In this document: one piece after another, positions 19,834 to 29,393 of the stretch
How the letters are laid out: each line of letters starts with the position of its first letter
How positions within the stretch are numbered: position 1 is the first letter of the stretch
Source of the DNA: Streptomyces sp. LBL
GTDB lineage: Bacteria > Actinomycetota > Actinomycetes > Streptomycetales > Streptomycetaceae
Assembly (NCBI RefSeq): GCF_029893585.1
Contig: NZ_JARXYX010000049.1
Location: 1 to 61,412, forward strand
DNA: 61,412 nucleotides
Direction of reading: 5' to 3'
Made by a program: the position numbers and the translations under genes
Notes under the pieces: generated by a model
What the model saw: the letters and a program-made list of their open reading frames with translations, nothing else
What the model was told of the DNA's origin: nothing
Database searches by the model: none

Positions 19834-20769
19834 ATGGACCTCGACACCGTCCGGACCTTTGTCGCAGCCGCCGACGCGGGGCAGTTCCAGGAGGCCGCCG
19901 CCGAGCTGGCGGTCACCCAGCAGGCCGTCTCCAAGCGCATCGCCGCGCTGGAGCGCAACCTCGGCGTGCGGCTGTTCACCCGCACCGCGCGCGGCGCCGA
20001 GCTCACCATCGACGGACAGGCGTTCCTGCCCCACGCGCGCGAGCTGTTGCGCGTCGCCGAGCGCGCGGTGGCGTCCGTGCGCACCGGCCGCCGTCCGCTG
20101 CGCGTCGACGTGATCGCTTCGCGCAGCGCGCAGTCGGGCCTGATGCGCGGCTTCCACCACGCACATCCCGACATCGAGCTCGACGTGATGATGCTGTTCG
20201 ACATCGAGACGGCCGTCGCCGCCATCCGGTCCGGTGCGATCGACGCGTCCTTCCGCGCCGTCGGCGCGCCCGGCCGGCCCCTGCCCGAGGACATCGAGTC
20301 CGTCCGGGTGCTCGACGAGCAGCTCCAGCTCCTCACCGGCCCCGCCCACGCACTGGCGGGCGCCCGGTCGGTGACCGTCGCCGACCTCGCCGGGCACCGG
20401 ATCTGGATGCCCGGCATCGTCCCCGGTACCGAGTGGGCCGCCTACTACGACGACCTCGTCGCCGAGTTCGGCCTCACCATCGAGGCGACCGGCCCCAACT
20501 TCGGCTCCGACGCGCTCCTCGACACCATCGCCGACACCCCGGCCCTGGCCACCTTCATGGGCGAGCCGACCCGCCTCGTCTGGCCCGCCGGCCACGGCCT
20601 GCGCCGCATCCCGGTGACCGACCCGACGCCCGTCTACCCGCACTCACTTCTCTGGCACCGCGACAACCCCCACCCCGCACTGCCCACCCTCCGCGCCCAC
20701 CTCACCGCCACAACGGCCGGCCACGACACCACCGGGACCTGGACGCCGGACTGGGCGATCCCGCGCTGA
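19834..20769 (+). CDS. LysR-family regulator
   Basis: The 311-residue protein has a typical LysR winged HTH (DTVRTFVAAADAGQFQEAAA, LAVTQQAVSKRIAALERNLG, RLFTRTARGAELT) and a type-2 periplasmic-binding-like effector domain (LRVDVIASRSAQSGLMRGF to the C-terminus). LysR proteins usually control the divergent neighbour, which here is the MFS exporter at 18277-19683. ATG 19834 is the start expected for the conserved MDLDTVRTF opening. Confidence 0.9.
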   Translation: MDLDTVRTFVAAADAGQFQEAAAELAVTQQAVSKRIAALERNLGVRLFTRTARGAELTIDGQAFLPHARELLRVAERAVASVRTGRRPLRVDVIASRSAQSGLMRGFHHAHPDIELDVMMLFDIETAVAAIRSGAIDASFRAVGAPGRPLPEDIESVRVLDEQLQLLTGPAHALAGARSVTVADLAGHRIWMPGIVPGTEWAAYYDDLVAEFGLTIEATGPNFGSDALLDTIADTPALATFMGEPTRLVWPAGHGLRRIPVTDPTPVYPHSLLWHRDNPHPALPTLRAHLTATTAGHDTTGTWTPDWAIPR

Positions 20770-20981
20770 ACGCCACCGCGTCTGCGATCATCGCGGCCGG
20801 ATCGCCGGCCGACGAAACCGAGCTTCTGCCGGATGCCCCGTCGGTACCGCCGTGTTGAGTGTCGCCCCGGAACTGCCGGATGAGTGGTGGAACGCGTTGA
20901 ACGCCTCGTTGGACGCGCTGGCGTACTGGTGAAGGGGTGGTGTTCCGACCCTGCGCTATTCGGGGTGGCCGAGTGGGCTCG

Positions 20982-21653
20982 TTATGAGGGGCCCAGCAGG
21001 GCGGTGGTGAGCCCGCACAATGCCGTGATCAGGTCCTGGCCCAGGAGGCGCCAGGAATCAGCCGCCGCGGCGGGGGCGATACGGCCGTGCGCCAGGTCGT
21101 ACTCCAGCTCGGCGAAGGCGTGCACCGAGAGTTGGCGCACCATGGTGCCGTGCCGCGCGAGGAGCTCGGGGCTGGTGGAGTCCCGGCGGATGGCACCGAT
21201 CTCGTCCAGGAGGCGGAGCGAAGGGCTGTTCTGATGCTCCTGCAGAGCGTAGTCGCGGAGTGCGGGCTCGACCAGGGCCTGGGCGGAGAAGCGGGCACTC
21301 CATGTGGGTGTGCCCGCTTCGATGTGGTGCTGGATGTGCGGCAGGATGACACAGCGGTAGTGCTGTTCAAGGCTTACGGTGTCCTGCTCGCGGACTGCCT
21401 CCACCATGGCGATCCGGTGTGTCTCGACGAGACCGGTGTGGCTCGACAGAATCGCCTTGATGAGCCCGTCGCGGGTTGTGAAGTGGTACTGAACCGCTGA
21501 GTTGTTGCGCTGGTCGGCTGCCTCGCTGATCTGCCTGACCGAGACGCCTGCGAAGCCACGCTCGGCGTAGAGCCGTTCGGCGGTGCGCATCAGTTTGTCG
21601 CGCGCGAGCGCCGAGCGGGGAGAAGGCGGGGCAGCCGGGCCGGAAAGTGTCAT
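20982..21653 (-). CDS. TetR-family regulator of the P450 operon
   Basis: The 223-residue protein has a TetR HTH (TAERLYAERGFAGVSVRQIS, then NNSAVQYHFTTRDGLIKAIL) and a long C-terminal domain. Its ATG overlaps the ferredoxin stop in an ATGA arrangement, so it is the third gene of a P450-ferredoxin-tetR operon and probably controls it. Just downstream (about 20770-20980) one plus-strand frame reads LSVAPELPDEWWNALNASLD without a start; this may be a gene fragment. Confidence 0.88.
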   Translation of the reverse strand: MTLSGPAAPPSPRSALARDKLMRTAERLYAERGFAGVSVRQISEAADQRNNSAVQYHFTTRDGLIKAILSSHTGLVETHRIAMVEAVREQDTVSLEQHYRCVILPHIQHHIEAGTPTWSARFSAQALVEPALRDYALQEHQNSPSLRLLDEIGAIRRDSTSPELLARHGTMVRQLSVHAFAELEYDLAHGRIAPAAAADSWRLLGQDLITALCGLTTALLGPS

Positions 21654-21844
21654 TCCGTCAGGTGAATGGCCCCGGTCGGGCAGACTGCGGCTGCCTCACG
21701 GACGGCTTCGACATGCTCCGGCGGCGGAGCACTGTCCAGCACGACCACAACACCGTCCTCCTCTCGTTGGTCGAAGACCCCCTCGGCCCTGGCCACGCAC
21801 ATTCCACTGCCGCAGCAGGCTTCCTGGTCAGCCGTGACCTTCAT
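21650..21844 (-). CDS. 3Fe-4S ferredoxin, P450 electron donor
   Basis: The 64-residue protein MKVTADQEACCGSGMCVARA... carries C10-x5-C16 and C55-P, the ligand set of single-cluster [3Fe-4S] ferredoxins that serve CYP105-type P450s. A GGGAGGG site precedes the ATG. It follows the P450 gene by 43 bp and overlaps the TetR start by 4 bp. It shuttles electrons from a ferredoxin reductase, encoded elsewhere, to the P450. Confidence 0.93.
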   Translation of the reverse strand: MKVTADQEACCGSGMCVARAEGVFDQREEDGVVVVLDSAPPPEHVEAVREAAAVCPTGAIHLTE

Positions 21845-21887
21845 CGTATCGTTGCCCTCCCGGTCGCCCACCGTGCTGCACCGCCGG

Positions 21888-23102
21888 TCACCAGATGACC
21901 CACATGTCCTCGAAGCCGCCCGCCGCGACCCCGTCGCGGACGCGGAGGTCGTCAGGGGTGTCCCGCAAGCGAAGACCGGGGAGGCGTTCGGCGAAAGTGG
22001 CCAGGCACACCTGTAGTTCCACCCGGGCGAGCGTCTGACCGACGCAGAAGTGCGGTCCGGCGCCGAAGGCGAGGTGCTGGGCATTGTTCTCGCGGCGCGG
22101 ATCGAACCGGTCGGGGTCGGGGAACTTGTGCTCGTCCCGGTTGGCGGCGTGCAGGTTGACGAACAGCGTGCTTCCGGCGCGCACCGGCACCCCGCCGACC
22201 GCCGTGTCCTCGGTGATGAACCGGGGTATGCCCACTCCGCCGAGCGTGTCCATCCGCAGGACCTCTTCCACCGTGCTCGGGATCAGCCCCGGATCGGCAC
22301 GCACGGCTTCGTAGCGCTCCCGCTGCGCCATCAGCAGGGCCGTCATCTTCAGGATCATGTTCGAGGTGGTCTCATGCCCCGCCAGCAGCAGGCCGACCAC
22401 GGTGTTGATGAGTTCGTCGTGGCTGAGCCGGCCGTCCCTGGTGTCGGAGATCTGGGTCAGCTCACTGAGCAGGTCGTCTCCCGGGTGGGTCCGCTTGCGC
22501 TCGACGAGATCCGAGGCGTAGGCGTGGAACTCCCGGTGCGCGTCGTCCACTTCCGACTGCGTGTAGCGCGTCAGCGTCAGCAGGACCTCCGACCAGCGGG
22601 CGAACCTGTCCTGGTCCTCGCTCGGCGCGCCCAGTAGCGCGCAGATCACCCGTACCGGAAGGGGAAGTGCCACGGCCGCACGGAGATCAGCGGGTGAGCC
22701 TTCGGCCACCATCGCATCGACCAGGTCGTCGGCCATCTGCTGAACGCGCGGGCGCCACGCCTCCATCTTCTTGATCGTGAACGCGGGGCTGATCAGTCGG
22801 CGCCACCGTCGGTGCCCCGGACCCTCCTGGTTGTCCACGTCGCCCTCCGCGGGCCGGTTGAATAGCCCGCCGTCCTCGGTGGTCGACATGCGTGCGGCGC
22901 CCTGCCGGGCGAGATTGCGGCTGAACCGCGGGTCGGTCAGCAGCCCACGGACCTCTTCGTAGCCGGTCAGCAGGCCGACGACGTCCCCGCTGGGCATCCG
23001 TACCTGTGCCACGGGGCACTTCGCCCGCGTCTCGGCCCACTCCTGCGGGGGCTCCAGTGTGTTCGGCTGGTCGAAGGGGTAGTCAGGGATTGCTTCAGTC
23101 AT
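21888..23102 (-). CDS. Cytochrome P450, CYP105-like
   Basis: The 404-residue enzyme has the I-helix LLLAGHETTSNM, the K-helix EEVLRMDTLGG (ExxR), and the haem loop AFGAGPHFCVGQTLARVEL with Cys353 as the iron ligand. CYP105 enzymes are broad-range monooxygenases for xenobiotics and natural products in Streptomyces and are paired with small ferredoxins, as here. ATG 23102 has a strong GGAGGAG site. It is first in the operon P450-ferredoxin-tetR. An inverted repeat at 23144 lies in its promoter region. Confidence 0.95.
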   Translation of the reverse strand: MTEAIPDYPFDQPNTLEPPQEWAETRAKCPVAQVRMPSGDVVGLLTGYEEVRGLLTDPRFSRNLARQGAARMSTTEDGGLFNRPAEGDVDNQEGPGHRRWRRLISPAFTIKKMEAWRPRVQQMADDLVDAMVAEGSPADLRAAVALPLPVRVICALLGAPSEDQDRFARWSEVLLTLTRYTQSEVDDAHREFHAYASDLVERKRTHPGDDLLSELTQISDTRDGRLSHDELINTVVGLLLAGHETTSNMILKMTALLMAQRERYEAVRADPGLIPSTVEEVLRMDTLGGVGIPRFITEDTAVGGVPVRAGSTLFVNLHAANRDEHKFPDPDRFDPRRENNAQHLAFGAGPHFCVGQTLARVELQVCLATFAERLPGLRLRDTPDDLRVRDGVAAGGFEDMWVIW

Positions 23103-23143
23103 GGGGGGACTCCTCCGGTGTCGGGGATGACCTGTGATCACCG

Positions 23144-23159
23144 TAAGACACTCGCCTTA
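23144..23159 (-). promoter_or_regulatory. Candidate operator of the P450 operon
   Basis: TAAG-N8-CTTA is an inverted repeat 42-57 bp upstream of the P450 start, in the right place for repression by the TetR protein of the same operon. Confidence 0.4.
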
Positions 23160-23386
23160 AAACGAGGGCCGCCTGAGGAAGGATGGCCGACAATCGCCCT
23201 GGGCGGTCGGCCCTCGATGCAGCAGGAGCGTCTCGTCTACGGCCCGCTCGGTCGTCAGGTGGACGATGCGGATGAGGGGCAAGCCGTAGAGCCGGATCAA
23301 GGCGCCGACGATCCGAAGTTCCAGAGGCAGTGAGCACGAGCCATGGGACTGAAGCATGATCCGCCAACTCCGACGCTCGCCCCCGG

Positions 23387-23560
23387 CACTTCAAGTTCTC
23401 CATCAGGAGGGCGGCGACTGCGTGGAGGTGGCCGACGGGTTCCCCGGCGCCGTCCCCGTCCGTGACAGCAAGGCCCCCTCACGGTCCCGCCCTGTGCTTC
23501 GAAGCCGGCTCCTGGGCCGCGTTCATAGGCGAGTTGAGGACTGGTCAGCACCGCGTCTGA
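23387..23560 (+). pseudogene. Frameshifted DUF397 gene
   Basis: Two plus-strand frames together give a DUF397 protein: one reads EGGDCVEVADGFPGAVPVRD and SKAP, the next frame continues HGPALCFEAGSWAAFIGELR and stops at 23560. The order and spacing match an intact DUF397 protein (GGDCVEVA, VRDSK, W-x-AFI). A base change near 23475 moves the frame, so it is dead unless the sequence is wrong. No DUF5753 partner is next to it. Confidence 0.7.
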
Positions 23561-23842
23561 GTCGACCACGTCCCGGTCAGTGCCCGTCTTCCGGGCCCGC
23601 CGGTCCCTTGTCCGCGAGGGTCCGGCGGGCCACGGACCTCCTCAAAGAACCGGGGGAAAGAACTACCCACCCACCCACCCGCCCCGGCCAGGAAGCCCGC
23701 GTCACCCGTCCGAGTGACCGGCTTGCAGGGGCGGGATACGGACGGTTACGTTCACCGCGACAACCACAAACAAATACGGCCCCCGGCCGGGACTGGCATC
23801 CCGAACGAGGGCCTGACCAACCAGGAAGAGCTGACCTTCCCG

Positions 23843-24811
23843 ATGGCTGACTCGCAGTCTAACGCGCCCCTGCGCGCCGACGCCGGAGCTCCGACCTCCG
23901 GCGTGATCCACGTACGCACCCGCCTCACGGCCGAGTTCACCGTGATCTCCAACGCCCTCGCCCAGCGACGCGGCAGCGCGGTCACCACCGGCGTCGCGGT
24001 CTACATCCTCTCCCTGCCCGACGGCACCCCCGTCACCATCGCCGCCCTGTGCAAACACTTCGACGAGGGCGAAATCCTCATTTCACGCGCCCTCACAGAA
24101 CTCGAAGAAGCCGGATACCTCGAACGCCGCCGCGAACGCCGCCCCACCGGACAGATCCGCACCCGAACATTCTTCTACGACATCCCCGACGGCAACCCAG
24201 ACCCAGCCCCAGACCCGGAAAGGGACCCAGACCCAGACCCGGAGCAGGACGGCCCGCCCGAACCGCCCAAACCGCCCCGCCCCCGGAAGCCACCCACAGC
24301 CGAACAAGCCACACCCACACCCACGCCCACACCCACACCCACACCCACACCGACGGCCACAAATGAAGCGACGCCGGTGTCCCTCCCCGCCCAGGAACAA
24401 CCGCAGAAACCCGCGTCACTCTCCGACGCCGACCCCCAGGCAGTCGCCGTACTCACCACGCTCCGCCGCGTCGATCCACGCCTCGTCCTCTCCGAGCAGG
24501 AAGCCGTACGCCTGGCGCCGTCCGTCACCCAATGGCTCACCGCCGGAGTCGCACCCTCCCAGATCACCGCACTGCTCACCGCGCGACTCCCCGACCACTT
24601 CCTGACCCGCCCCGCAGGCATCCTCGCCTTCCGCCTCCGCGAAACACCCCTCCCCGCCCCACCCCCACTCCCCGACCCCCAGCACACAAAACAACCAACC
24701 GTGCAGCCCTTCCAAACCTGCGACGGCTGCGAACGAGCCTTCCGCGCCCCCGCCCCCGGCCACTGCCGCGACTGCCGACGATCCGAGGAGCAACTGCCTG
24801 CTGCCGCCTGA
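23843..24811 (+). CDS. HTH replication-initiator-like/transcription factor with zinc-ribbon tail
   Basis: The 322-residue protein has a winged-helix N-terminal domain (TRLTAEFTVISNALAQRRGS, VAVYILSLPDGTPVTIAALC, RALTELEEAGYLERRRE), a Pro-rich linker with PDPDP and TPTPTP repeats, a middle helical part (RLAPSVTQWLTAGVAPSQIT) and a C-terminal C-x2-C...C-x2-C ribbon (CDGCERAFRAPAPGHCRDC). This is a common Streptomyces family annotated only as helix-turn-helix. ATG 23843 follows AGGAAGAG. It stands alone; the target is unknown. Confidence 0.8.
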   Translation: MADSQSNAPLRADAGAPTSGVIHVRTRLTAEFTVISNALAQRRGSAVTTGVAVYILSLPDGTPVTIAALCKHFDEGEILISRALTELEEAGYLERRRERRPTGQIRTRTFFYDIPDGNPDPAPDPERDPDPDPEQDGPPEPPKPPRPRKPPTAEQATPTPTPTPTPTPTPTATNEATPVSLPAQEQPQKPASLSDADPQAVAVLTTLRRVDPRLVLSEQEAVRLAPSVTQWLTAGVAPSQITALLTARLPDHFLTRPAGILAFRLRETPLPAPPPLPDPQHTKQPTVQPFQTCDGCERAFRAPAPGHCRDCRRSEEQLPAAA

Positions 24812-24859
24812 GGCGAAGGGTCTTCAACTGTTGCGGATGAGGCGTCTGGCCGACCGCGC

Positions 24860-25237
24860 CTACGGGTGCGTGTCCGTGATCGCGATGACCTCGTCGAGGT
24901 GGTCCAGGGCGGCCTGCAGGTCGTCGATCTTGGCCTGGATGCGCTCGCGCTCGGCTCGCAGCATGGCTCGTTGGTCGGCGTCGGTGTGCCCGGAGTCCCA
25001 GCACGGAAGGAGTTCGGTGATCCTCCGGCTGGTCAGGCCGGCGGCGAACATCTGCTGGAAGAAGCGGACCAGGGAGATGGCTTCCTGCCGGTACAGGCGC
25101 TGGCCGGACGGGCTGCGCTCCGCGATGAGCAGCCCTTGCTGCTCGTAGTAGCGCACGGCGCGCACTGAGACGCCGGCACCCCGTGCCACCTCGCCGATAC
25201 GGATCAACCGCTCGGCTGCGGCCATGGTGACTGTCAT
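24860..25237 (-). CDS. MerR-family regulator
   Basis: The 125-residue protein has the MerR HTH (RIGEVARGAGVSVRAVRYYE, QQGLLIAERSPSGQRLYR), a dimer helix (RAERERIQAKIDDLQAALDH) and a short tail without cysteine ligands, so it probably senses a small organic effector. It is divergent from the SDR gene at 25314, and its predicted operator lies in that promoter (25275-25306). ATG 25237 has an AGAGGAA site. Confidence 0.9.
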   Translation of the reverse strand: MTVTMAAAERLIRIGEVARGAGVSVRAVRYYEQQGLLIAERSPSGQRLYRQEAISLVRFFQQMFAAGLTSRRITELLPCWDSGHTDADQRAMLRAERERIQAKIDDLQAALDHLDEVIAITDTHP

Positions 25238-25274
25238 GGTGATTCCTCTCACCCCTAGGCTTGGCGACCAGCAC

Positions 25275-25306
25275 TTGCCTCTGACGCTAGCGTCAGGTTT
25301 TAGCGT
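25275..25306 (+). promoter_or_regulatory. MerR-type promoter with 16-bp palindrome in a long spacer
   Basis: A -35 TTGCCT and a -10 TAGCGT are held 20 bp apart, and the spacer contains the perfect palindrome CTGACGCTAGCGTCAG. An overlong spacer filled with an operator is the classic MerR activation layout. The transcript would start near the ATG at 25314, which has no ribosome site, so a leaderless mRNA is likely. Confidence 0.75.
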
Positions 25307-25313
25307 ACCGGCC

Positions 25314-26042
25314 ATGGACATCAACAACTCCGTCGCCCTTGTCACCGGAGCCAACCGCGGCCTGGGCCGCGCCTTCGCCCAGCGCCTGCTCGAACGGGGC
25401 GCCCGCAAGGTCTACGCGACGGCCCGCCGACCGGAGACCGTGGACCTGCCCGGAGTCGAGGTGCTGCCCCTCGACATCACCGATCCCGCATCCGTGAGGG
25501 CCGCCGCCGAGGCCGCCCCGGACGTCTCGCTACTCGTCAACAACGCGGGAATCAGTACAGGGACCGACCTGGTGACCGGTTCGCTGGACGCGGTGCGGCA
25601 CGAGCTGGAGACCAACATGTTCGGCCACCTGGGAATGATCCGGGAGTTCGCGCCGGCGCTCGCCAGGAACGGCGGGGGCGCGATCGTCAACGTCCTCTCC
25701 GCCATGTCGTGGTTCGGGGGCAAGGGCGCCAATGCCTACCACCTGACCAAGGCCGCCGCCTGGGCCATGACCAACGGCGTCCGCCTGGAGCTCGCCGACC
25801 AGGGCACGCTCGTCACAGCGGTACACCTCGGCCTGGCCGACACCGACATGACCGCGGGCTGGCCCGTGGACAAGATCGCTCCGTCGGACCTGGCCGACGC
25901 GGCGCTCGACGGTGTCGAGGCGGGCTCCGCCGAGGTCCTCGCCGACCAGTGGAGTCGGGACGTCAAGTCCCGTCTGCCGCTGACTCCGGAAGAGTTCAAC
26001 GCCGCAATGGACCGCGCCCTGGCGGCGCTGATGGCGGCCTGA
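25314..26042 (+). CDS. Short-chain dehydrogenase/reductase
   Basis: The 242-residue enzyme has the Rossmann TGANRGLG motif at residues 11-18, NNAG at 76-79 and the catalytic set Ser129, Tyr142 and Lys146 (YHLTK). It is a classical NAD(P)-dependent SDR; substrate unknown. It is divergent from MerR, so it is probably induced by the effector of that regulator. Confidence 0.92.
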   Translation: MDINNSVALVTGANRGLGRAFAQRLLERGARKVYATARRPETVDLPGVEVLPLDITDPASVRAAAEAAPDVSLLVNNAGISTGTDLVTGSLDAVRHELETNMFGHLGMIREFAPALARNGGGAIVNVLSAMSWFGGKGANAYHLTKAAAWAMTNGVRLELADQGTLVTAVHLGLADTDMTAGWPVDKIAPSDLADAALDGVEAGSAEVLADQWSRDVKSRLPLTPEEFNAAMDRALAALMAA

Positions 26043-26194
26043 GGGGCCCCTCGGGCCGCACGGACTTCGGTCGGCTGCTTCTCCATCGGCCTCTCGAACT
26101 CCTCTACTTGAGGTTGAACTCGTGGCGTCGTGTCGCTGATCAGGCGGGTCCGATGGTCAGGCGGGTCCGATGGTCAGGCCGGTCTCGGCGAGGC

Positions 26195-26460
26195 AGTACT
26201 CCAGCCGTAGTTCGTGATCTTCATTCCTGAGTGGTTTGTCGTCGGTAGTGGCTGGCTTGGGATCGGGCCTGGTGGCGGCGTCGCCAGTTCGACCAACCGA
26301 GCCGGTGGGCCGGTGCTGCGGTTACGGGGTTCGACCCGGGCGAAGCGCCCCGCGATCCGGCCCATCAGGCCCTCGAACGCGTCCCGCCAACGGGTGGATT
26401 CTATGCTGTGACCTGCGGCCACCGTCTCTTCGTCAGTCCACACAACTCACGATGATCAAC
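26195..26460 (-). mobile_element. IS701-like remnant with large internal deletion
   Basis: The minus strand opens with VAAGHSIESTRWRDAFEGLM, GRIAGRFARVEPR, the N-terminal signature of IS701-family transposases, and then jumps to WRRRHQARSQASHYRRQ, a typical C-terminal tail, so about 90% of the gene is gone. The far end (26195-26219) is GATCACGAACTACGGCTGGA and ACT, a sequence repeated at 26963 and 27743. The near end contains TGATCATCG, also repeated at 27820. In the flank at 26139-26180 CAGGCGGGTCCGATGGT is duplicated. Confidence 0.65.
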
Positions 26461-26532
26461 GGTGGCCGCACCCGTCTCCACAACGCGTCAGGGTCGCGCA
26501 GTTCCGCCTGCCGTCCTGAGTCAGGAGGACAT

Positions 26533-26937
26533 GTGCAACGTGGCGAAGTCTGGTGGGTGGAGTTCGACGAGCGGCGGCTGGTCGTACTGCTGGCGGCAGA
26601 CGACACGTCCAGGATCCGGGCGATGCAGGTCGTCACTCCTGCGGGCGTCGACATCAGCGGTCTGGGCGTCGAAGTGCAAGTAGGTGCCATGGAAGGACTG
26701 CCCTTTGAAGGCGTGCTGCGGTTCGCGTTCCCGTGCCCGGGCTTTACCCCCTGCACGTGGCTGACCACCGTGTCCCAGGACGACCTGATCGAGCGGGCGG
26801 GCGTCCTGTCCTCCGCGAAGCTCAGCGAGATTGAGGACGCCCTCCGTCTCGGCGAACAGGCGAAGGAACGGACCCCGGCGACAACCGCGAAGCTCAGCGA
26901 GATAAGGGACGCTCTCCGTCTCGGTGAACTCGGGTAG
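26533..26937 (+). CDS. MazF/PemK-like toxin-fold protein
   Basis: The 134-residue protein opens QRGEVWWVEFDERRLVVLLA, the RGDIWWV-type start of MazF/PemK endoribonucleases, and continues VEVQVGAMEGLPFEGVLRF and CTWLTTVSQDDLIERAGVLS, as in the toxin fold. Its C-terminus carries a duplicated unit (SSAKLSEIEDALRLGEQ then TAKLSEIRDALRLGELG). No antitoxin gene is visible upstream, where an IS remnant sits, or downstream. GTG 26533 follows AGGAGGA. MazF proteins cleave mRNA at short motifs; activity here is not shown. Confidence 0.7.
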   Translation: MQRGEVWWVEFDERRLVVLLAADDTSRIRAMQVVTPAGVDISGLGVEVQVGAMEGLPFEGVLRFAFPCPGFTPCTWLTTVSQDDLIERAGVLSSAKLSEIEDALRLGEQAKERTPATTAKLSEIRDALRLGELG

Positions 26938-26962
26938 GCGGAGAGATGCCACTCACCATCGA

Positions 26963-26987
26963 GATCACGATCTACGGCTGGAGTATT
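26963..26987 (+). repeat. IS701-like end sequence, solitary copy
   Basis: GATCACGATCTACGGCTGGA followed by GTATT is a near-identical copy of the IS end at 26219-26195 (minus strand) and 27768-27743 (minus strand). It lies between the MazF-like gene and the convergent membrane operon. Confidence 0.7.
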
Positions 26988-27378
26988 AGGTGAGCGAAAA
27001 GCCCCAGCGAAGGGCCTCATTCTCGATTTCGATTTGCTCCTGATCCAATTCGGCCTTCCGGGCAGGATCCAGGTTTTGCACATTGAGCATTGCCTGCACG
27101 GAGGCGTAGCGGATTTTCGCCTTCTTGCGCCGACTCACGAGTTCCAGATTCACCAGAATCCACTCAAAGAACGCCGAGAGCAGGACTGCAATCAGTGGAG
27201 CCAAGTACAGAAATACTTTGCCCGCTACCTTGTCTTGGTAGCTTTCGCCAACAAAAGCAGCTAGACCGACGCCGGCGCCAGCCCCGGCGAGCGACGCCTT
27301 GAGGGCGTCAGCGTTGAACGGCGTTGGAACGGCAGGTCCAGTCTGAGTAATACCGTTCCGTTGCGGGGGAATTGTCAC
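26986..27378 (-). CDS. Small membrane protein, second gene of a low-GC pair
   Basis: The 130-residue protein has a hydrophilic N-terminus, a Gly/Ala-rich segment (LAGAGAGVGLAAFVGE), a membrane helix (VFLYLAPLIAVLLSAFFEWI), a basic loop (RRKKAKIRYASV) and a charged C-terminus (KAELDQEQIEIENEALRW). It overlaps the upstream gene at 27375 by 4 bp. A and T are clearly more frequent than in neighbours, which points to recent transfer. No family recognised. Confidence 0.65.
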   Translation of the reverse strand: MTIPPQRNGITQTGPAVPTPFNADALKASLAGAGAGVGLAAFVGESYQDKVAGKVFLYLAPLIAVLLSAFFEWILVNLELVSRRKKAKIRYASVQAMLNVQNLDPARKAELDQEQIEIENEALRWGFSLT

Positions 27379-27635
27379 GCGTCACGTCCCGCGGACCTAC
27401 TGTCGTACTCATTGAGGAATCGGTCAAACCGGGCCGCTTCGCCTGCGTCGGCCAGATCGAGGTCCACCAAATGAGCATCGCGACCCTTCACCTCGAAAGT
27501 GACTTTGTGGCCAGTGATATCGACCTGCACAGAGTTCAACCGGCGTAATTGCGCCAGTTGTCTAAATGCGCGCCAACCGACCGGAATGAACGTAGTAATT
27601 ACGGCGGCCAACATGGCGGCAATATTGGCTCCCAT
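27375..27635 (-). CDS. Small membrane protein, first gene of a low-GC pair
   Basis: The 86-residue protein has one N-terminal membrane helix (MGANIAAMLAAVITTFIPVG) and a small beta-rich domain (NSVQVDITGHKVTFEVKGRD, then LVDLDLADAGEAARFDRFLN). GGGGGGAGG lies before the ATG. The helix plus small beta domain recalls effector-associated constant components (EACC-type) found beside actinobacterial conflict systems, but this is a weak resemblance. It is coupled to the 26986 gene. Confidence 0.65.
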   Translation of the reverse strand: MGANIAAMLAAVITTFIPVGWRAFRQLAQLRRLNSVQVDITGHKVTFEVKGRDAHLVDLDLADAGEAARFDRFLNEYDSRSAGRDA

Positions 27636-27742
27636 CGACCGACCTCCCCCCTGATTCGGCGCGGTTCCCGCGTTCGCGCGAGTGTCAACTAGGAAGTATA
27701 CCTGCCCAGTTGAGCGGTCGCAGTCACTTCCGATTGGTCATT

Positions 27743-27890
<148 letters not shown>

Positions 27891-28062
27891 GCTCACCGAG
27901 ACACCTGGACGACGGCCACAGCCTTGGCCGAGCCAATGCCGTGCCGCTGCGGTCGTTTCGTATCCGCGCGTGCCAGCCACCATTCCCCCGTGCCTGACCG
28001 AACCTCATTCACCCCGAGCCTCATTCGACCCGAACCTCATTCGAATGGAGGGGCGCCCGCGT

Positions 28063-29244
<1,182 letters not shown>

Positions 29245-29318
29245 ACCGGGCATCCTGCGCCCAAGCCCTGGACTTCCTCAACTCCTCCGAGGAGTCCTCT
29301 GGGGATTCCTCTGAGCAA

Positions 29319-29362
29319 GGGAGCACCGACTCCCGGAGTTTCCCCCGGGAGTCGGTGCTCCC
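29319..29362 (-). terminator. Hairpin terminator of the lectin-like gene
   Basis: An 18-bp perfect stem (GGGAGCACCGACTCCCGG) with an 8-nt loop lies 30 bp beyond the stop of the 29394 gene on its strand. Confidence 0.85.
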
Positions 29363-29393
29363 TCCGGAACACGTTTCCGTGTGCTGGTCGGGA

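Noticed and set aside
21888..25237. P450, MerR/SDR and HTH genes as a biosynthetic gene cluster
   Set aside because: No core biosynthetic enzyme (PKS, NRPS, terpene or RiPP maturase) is present; these are separate small units.
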